Part shown: positions 55,301 through 61,300 of the stretch, piece after piece | Layout: the number at the start of each line of letters is the position of its first letter | Numbering within the stretch: position 1 is the stretch's first letter | Source of the DNA: Lentzea californiensis | GTDB taxonomy: Bacteria; Actinomycetota; Actinomycetes; Mycobacteriales; Pseudonocardiaceae | NCBI RefSeq assembly: GCF_024648825.1 | Contig: NZ_JANBBE010000003.1 | Location: forward strand, 372,001-436,000 | Length of the DNA stretch: 64,000 nt | Direction of reading: 5' to 3' | Translations under genes and position numbers: made by a program | Notes under the pieces: generated by a model | Databases searched by the model: none | Told to the model about the DNA's origin: nothing | The model's input: only the letters and a program-made list of their open reading frames with translations

Positions 55301-58300
55301 CCAGCCGCCCTGGGAGGACTGGTGCGTCTGACGGCCCGTGTCCGGGTTCGGGACATACGTGTGCCGCGTGACCTGCTCGGGCTCGCGCAGCGCGTGCGAC
55401 TTGTCCTGGAACTCCCTGCGGATCGTCGTCGGGGAGGTGCCCTCCTTGGCCGCCTTCGCCTCGACGCTGGTCTCGCCGCCGAAGAACCGGTTCGGGACGG
55501 TGCCGAGGTCGACGTGCGACTGGGGCCAGGAGGTGCCCTTGTCTTTGGCGAAGCCGAGCGCGATGCGGGACAGGTCGGTGCCCACCGCCCCGCCCACGAA
55601 GTCGTTCGAGAAGTTCTCACCGCGGAACGGGTTGCGGTTGTTCGCGCCGTCGACCGCGGCACCGGACTGGATGTCGGCGATGCGGGTGGCCTTGTCGGGC
55701 TGCGCGACGGACTGGGCCGCGTGGATCTCGAAGATCTCGTTGGCCGCGAACTGGTTCATCGACTTGCCGAGGCCGTTGAACTCCGCGTCCTCCTTGCTGA
55801 ACTTGACGCTGGGGTCGATCAGCGGGACGACGGCGTCGACGAACAGGTTCGGCTCGGGGGAGTACGGCAGCAACGGGTTCACGCCGGCCTGCCGGACCCG
55901 CGCGTCCATGTCGTCGCGGATCGCCTGCTCGAACTTCTCGACGAAGTCGGGCTTGGCGAGCTCTGTCCTGGCCGTCTCGAGCTCGGTGCGCTTCTTGTCG
56001 ATGTCGGACTGCCGCTTGTCGAGCGACTCCTGGGCCTTCTGGAGCTTCTCGCCGGTGAGCTTGTGCTTGCCGCTGTCGACCTTGGCCCGGTCGCCGTTCA
56101 GCTTCTTCTGCTCGGCGTCGAGCGCCTTGCCCTCCTTGACGATCCGCTGCTCCACCTCGGGCTTGAGGTTCGCGACGTCACCGACCCGGTAGCCGCCCGC
56201 GTACATCAGGGGGCGGATCGGGCCGATCTCCGGAGAGGTCATCGACTCGGTGAAGTGGTTGAAGACGTCCTTCTCGTTGCCGGTCACGAGACGTGAGCCG
56301 GTGTCGAAGTCCTGGATCGAGATGTACGGGTGCGTGTCCTTGCCGAGCATCGCGCCCACGGCGAACTTGTTGGCGGTGCTGTTCATCGTGTTGTTGCGCA
56401 TGTCCCCGTACGGGAACTTGGCCTTCGGTGCCGACGGCGCGGGCGGCAGCTGCACCAGCGCGATCGGCTCCGTGCGACCGGCGATCTTGGCGTTGGCGTT
56501 CGCGATGGCCTGTTCGACGGCGGCGTTGTCGGCGGGCTTGCCGTTCACGCCGACCACGAACACCATGTTCTGCTTCAGGTCACCGGCGTCCTTGGTGATC
56601 GACTCGATGACCTTGTCGATGCCGTTGACCGGGTCGTTCAGCTGGCCGTGGCCGACGATCATGTTCACGACGAACGACGGCGGCTTCTCCGCGTCGATGC
56701 TCTGCTTGAGCTTGCCGATGTGCTCCTGCCTGGTGGGCAGCGGCACGGCGTGCTCCGCGAGCTTCGCGAACGCCTGGTTGTACTGGAAGTCGACCTCGCC
56801 GAGCGACAGCTCGTCGAGCCGCGCGGTCAGGTTCTCGACGTCCGCCGAGGACGGACCCGCGACGTTGTCCGGGTCGAACTCGGGACCGTCGTACTTCGTC
56901 CTCTTGCCCTGCGGCTCGGCGTCCTGCTCGGTGTCGCTGTCGAGGTCGCTGAGCTCGCTGTCGCTGTCCACCGGCCGCTCGACGCGCTTCGGCTGGGGCC
57001 GGGTGTCACCGTCGGGCGTGGTGCCCGGGGTGCCGCTCGGCTGTGCGGTGGCCGGTCCGGGCGTGTCCAGCCTGGTGTCGGGCACCATGACCTGGCTGTT
57101 GGCGGTGCGCTCGACCAGCCACAGGTGGCGCGGGCGCAGGCCCGGCTCCTTGCCGTGGACGTCGGCGCCCATCATGCCGCCGTCGTCCTTGTGCACGCCC
57201 GAGTTCGTGTCGTGCTGCTGGAACACCCGCGACTTGTCGCTGTACTCGTCCGGGATGCCGAGGTAGTGCAGCGTCTCGTGGGCGAGGACCTCGGGGCTGG
57301 TGTTCGGGTTCCAGTGCGTCTGGTCGACGTTGGGGTTCTTCGGGTCGACCTTGATGCTGGTGTGGGCGTCGGCCTTGTTGTCGGTGAACTCGAGGTTCAG
57401 GTGGAACTGGTCACCGCTGGGCAGCCGGTGGCCCTGGTTCAGCAGGTCGTTCACGCCCTTGGCGGCGTTCTCCTTGACCTGCGCGACGACCTCCGGGTGG
57501 ACCTTCGCGGCAGGGTCGATGTGCACCTTGACGGTGTACTCCTGCACGAAGTTGCCGGGGCTCGTCTCGATGCGCCGCAGGTCGTAGTTGATGAGCCCCT
57601 TGTAGGACTTCAGGTTCGACGGCGTGCTGTCGGTGCGGATGTCGTGCACGACGACGTCGACGGTGCGGACGTTCGCGCCGTCACGGCGGTCGACCCACGT
57701 CGCCGGGTCCACCGGGTTGGCCGGAGCGAACCAGTCGGCGGTCTTGGCGGGGTCGTGCCGCCACGACTCGTCGGTGATGACGTCCTTGCCCCGGTGGGAC
57801 TCCGGGGTCGGCGGGACCATCGCGGGCGGCGCACCGCCGGCGCGGACCTTCCTCGGCGGCGCGTCGCTCCTGGTGTCGGTGGCCTTGGTGTCCGCGGGAG
57901 CGGGACGCGACGAGCTCGTCTCGGCCCCGCTGCGGCTGGTCTCCGCGACGGACGAGTCCTGCGGCGGCAGCGACGGCGAGTTGGTGTCGGCGGTGGTGTT
58001 CGTGGTGTCCGCGGGAGGCGCGGGTGGGGTCTGCGGGGTGGCGTTGAACGAGTCGACCTCGTTGTCCACCTTGGCCTTGGCGTCCCACCACTTCTGCTGC
58101 TTGGCGTCGGCGTCGCGCCGGGCCTCGTCGAGCTTGGTCTCCGCGTCCTTGATGGCCTTCTCGGCCGCGGTCTGCTCGGCCACGATCTTCTGGCGGGCGT
58201 CCTCCGCGGCGGTGCGGGCGGCGTCCGCCTCGGCGGCGACCTGCTTCTGCGCCTGCAGTTCGGCGCGGGCGTCGGCCGCGGCCTGCCGGTCGAGGTCGAG

Positions 58301-61300
58301 CTGTGCGCGCGCGTCGTCGACTTGCTGCTGGGCGTCGGTCAACGCGGTGTGCGCCGCGTCGGCCTCCTGCGTGAGCCGGTCGATCTCCGCCTGGGGCGCA
58401 CCGTTGGCCTTCGCGTCCTCGAGCGCGTTGGTGGACACCTGGGCGTCCTGGCTCAACGACGTGACCTGGGCGTTGACGTCCTTGATCGTGGCGCGGGTGC
58501 TCGCCGCGTCCCTGATCGCGTTGTCGAACGCCGTCTGCAGCGGGATGACCTTGGCCTCGGCGTCGAGGTGCGTGTCGATCGCCGTGTTCAGGTCCACCGA
58601 CGCCGCGGCCAGCGGCTGGTCGGTCCGCGCCAGCACGGCCGCGGCCTCGTTGATCCTGTCCTGGGCGTCGTGACGGGCCTTCTCGACGTCCTTCTCGGCG
58701 GTCCGCCAGTCGTCGGCCGCCTTCTTGACGTCGGCCTGGGCGTCCTTGAGCGAGTCGCTGAACTGCTGGTTCAGCATCGTCTCGACCTCGGCGGCGGGCA
58801 TGCGCACGCCGGCCGAACCCGGCACCGTCAGGTCGACGACACCGGTCTTGCCACCGATCGTCGCCACCACGCGGTACTCGACGTCGAACTGCACGAGACC
58901 GGTGCGGGACGCGTCCTTGAGCTTGACGTTGGCGCCCTGGGCCTGCGACGGGCCGCCGGACACCGCGGAGGAGTCCTCGTTCGCGTGCCGCAGCTCCACG
59001 CCGCCGGTGCCGAAGTTGACGGTGTCGGTCGGGGCGCCCTGCTTGATCGCGGCGCTGCCCTGCGCGAGACCGACGGACACGTCGGCGCTGTCGGCGACCT
59101 TGGCCTCGCTGGAGGTCTCGGTGGTCTTCGTGACGAGCGGGTTCTCGATCTTGACGTCGTCGCTGAGGGACCCGAGCTGCGGGTTGACCAGCTTCGCGTA
59201 GACCTTGACGTCGGCGTCCTGCCCGAACGTCAGCGCGGCTTCCTTGAGACCCGGCACGTCGAGCGGGCCGGACAGCATCGACGGCAGGTGCGGCTGCAGG
59301 TTCTCCGGGCTCAGCGTGGAGAACAGGCTGTTGAGCGAGCCCGTGCCCTTGCCGGTCAGGCCCTTGCCCGCGCCCGCCTCGGTCATCGCCTTCACCGCGG
59401 CGTCGCGCAGGTCCTTGGCACCGCGCAGGTTCTCCACCGACGCGGTGGACGGCAGCTGCGAGGCGCGGGTGTCGGCCTGGAACGCGGTCGTCGCGGCCGG
59501 GGTGCCGTGATCGCTGCTGCGCTTGCTGGCCGCGGACATGTAGGGCTGCGGATTCCCATGACCCGTGGTCGGCTGGGAGACCTTCTGGTTGTCCGCGTGC
59601 GTGCGGACCTTCATCTCCTGCGGGCCGCTCTCGGCCTTCGCGATCTGCTTGGTGCCCTTTTCGACGACGAGCTCGAACTCGACCGGCACGGTGTACTGCG
59701 CCGCCGGTCCGCTCGCCGTGCGGGTGTGGCTGAACGACTCGCTCGTCGAGTTCGTGACCGAACTGCTCGTCGACGCACCGACGTTCGCGCCCACGCTGAC
59801 ACCCGCGGTGCCCGAGACCTTCGGGTTCGCGCTGCCCGGCGAGGCCAGGCCCGGTGCGCGCACGCCGACGCCCCAGCCGGTGCCGCGACCCACTCCGTCG
59901 CTGTCCTTGCGGGAGCCGCCGGCGTTGTGCGACATGTCCACGCCGTCGTTGACGACCTGGTCGAACTGCGGCGTGCCCGCCTTGGCCCGCAACGTGACCT
60001 GGTAGGAGTCCTTGCCGAACGTGCCGGGCTGGTGCACCAGCAGCGGCACACCGCCGTCCAGCGCGCTGTCGATCATCGCCTTCGCGCTCGACGGCGAGTT
60101 GAGGTCGACGATGCGCTGCAGGTTGCTCATCGAGTCCTTGAGGACCGAGTCCGGGATCAGCGGGTCGCTGCCGAACTTCTTGGTCTTCGCGGACAGCTCG
60201 GTGGTGAGGTCGTTGACCACACCGGAGAGGTCCGGCACGGACTCCACGTTGGACAGACCCAGAGCGCCGGGCTCGTCGGGCGCCACCGTCGACGGCGGCG
60301 CCATCTTCGGGAACTCCGGCTTCTGCACGCTCGACTCGACCTTGGGCAACGCGCCCAGGTCGCGTGCGACGTCCTCGGACACCCGCACGAACACCGACTT
60401 CGGCATGTCCACCGTGACGCCCTCGGCGTTCGGCGTGCCGCCGTGCAGGAAGTTCCCGGCGCGGCTCTCACCGACGATGGTGAACTCGGCGTCGATCTGG
60501 ACCAGCACGGTCCGCGCCTCGCCGGGCGTGGTGCGGCCGCGGTCGACGGTGCCGCCGATCTCGTTCGACGTGGTCTTGCTGTCCGACCACGGCGTGATCT
60601 TGCCGGTCACCGCGGCACCGCCGGACCCGCTGGGCTGCGAGGGGGTGCCGGCGGGCGGCGGGGTGACGTTCGGGCGCACCGGCACGTTGATGCCGGCGGT
60701 GAGGTCGACCGACCGGCTGGTCGTGGACGACTCACCGGCCTTGTAGCCGCCGCTGACCGAGTTGTCCGAGCCGGTGGTGTCCGAAATGGACACCAGCTTC
60801 GCCTCGCCCAGCTTCACCGACATGCCGATGGCGCCGGACCGGTCGGTGACGCGCCGGTCGTACTTGAGGCCCTGCTCCTGCACACCGGTCTCGATGAGCC
60901 GCTGCAGGTTAGCCTTGATGTTCTCCGGGGAGAACATCTTGTCGATCTGGGCGCGCGACGCGGTGCCCGGCACGGTGAGCGCCGAGTCACCGTTCGCGGC
61001 GCGGTTGAGCGCATCGATCGCCTGGTCCCGCAACGCGGTCGTGTTCGCGACCGCCTCCACGTTGAGGAACTCCGGCGACTTCGGCCGGGCGTCCTTCGGG
61101 TTCAGCAGGTCCTTGACGGTCGGGGAGTTCTCGAGCTGCGTGGGCTTGGGGTCACCGGGCTTGAAGCCGTCGCCCGGGTTGTTGTCCAGGGTGGCGCCGT
61201 CCGACACCCACAGGTTGACCTTGCCGTCGATCTTGTCGAGGCCCGCGCCGGTCTTGGCGACCGTCGTCACCTCCGGCGAGTGGAAACCGGGCGCGCCGGG

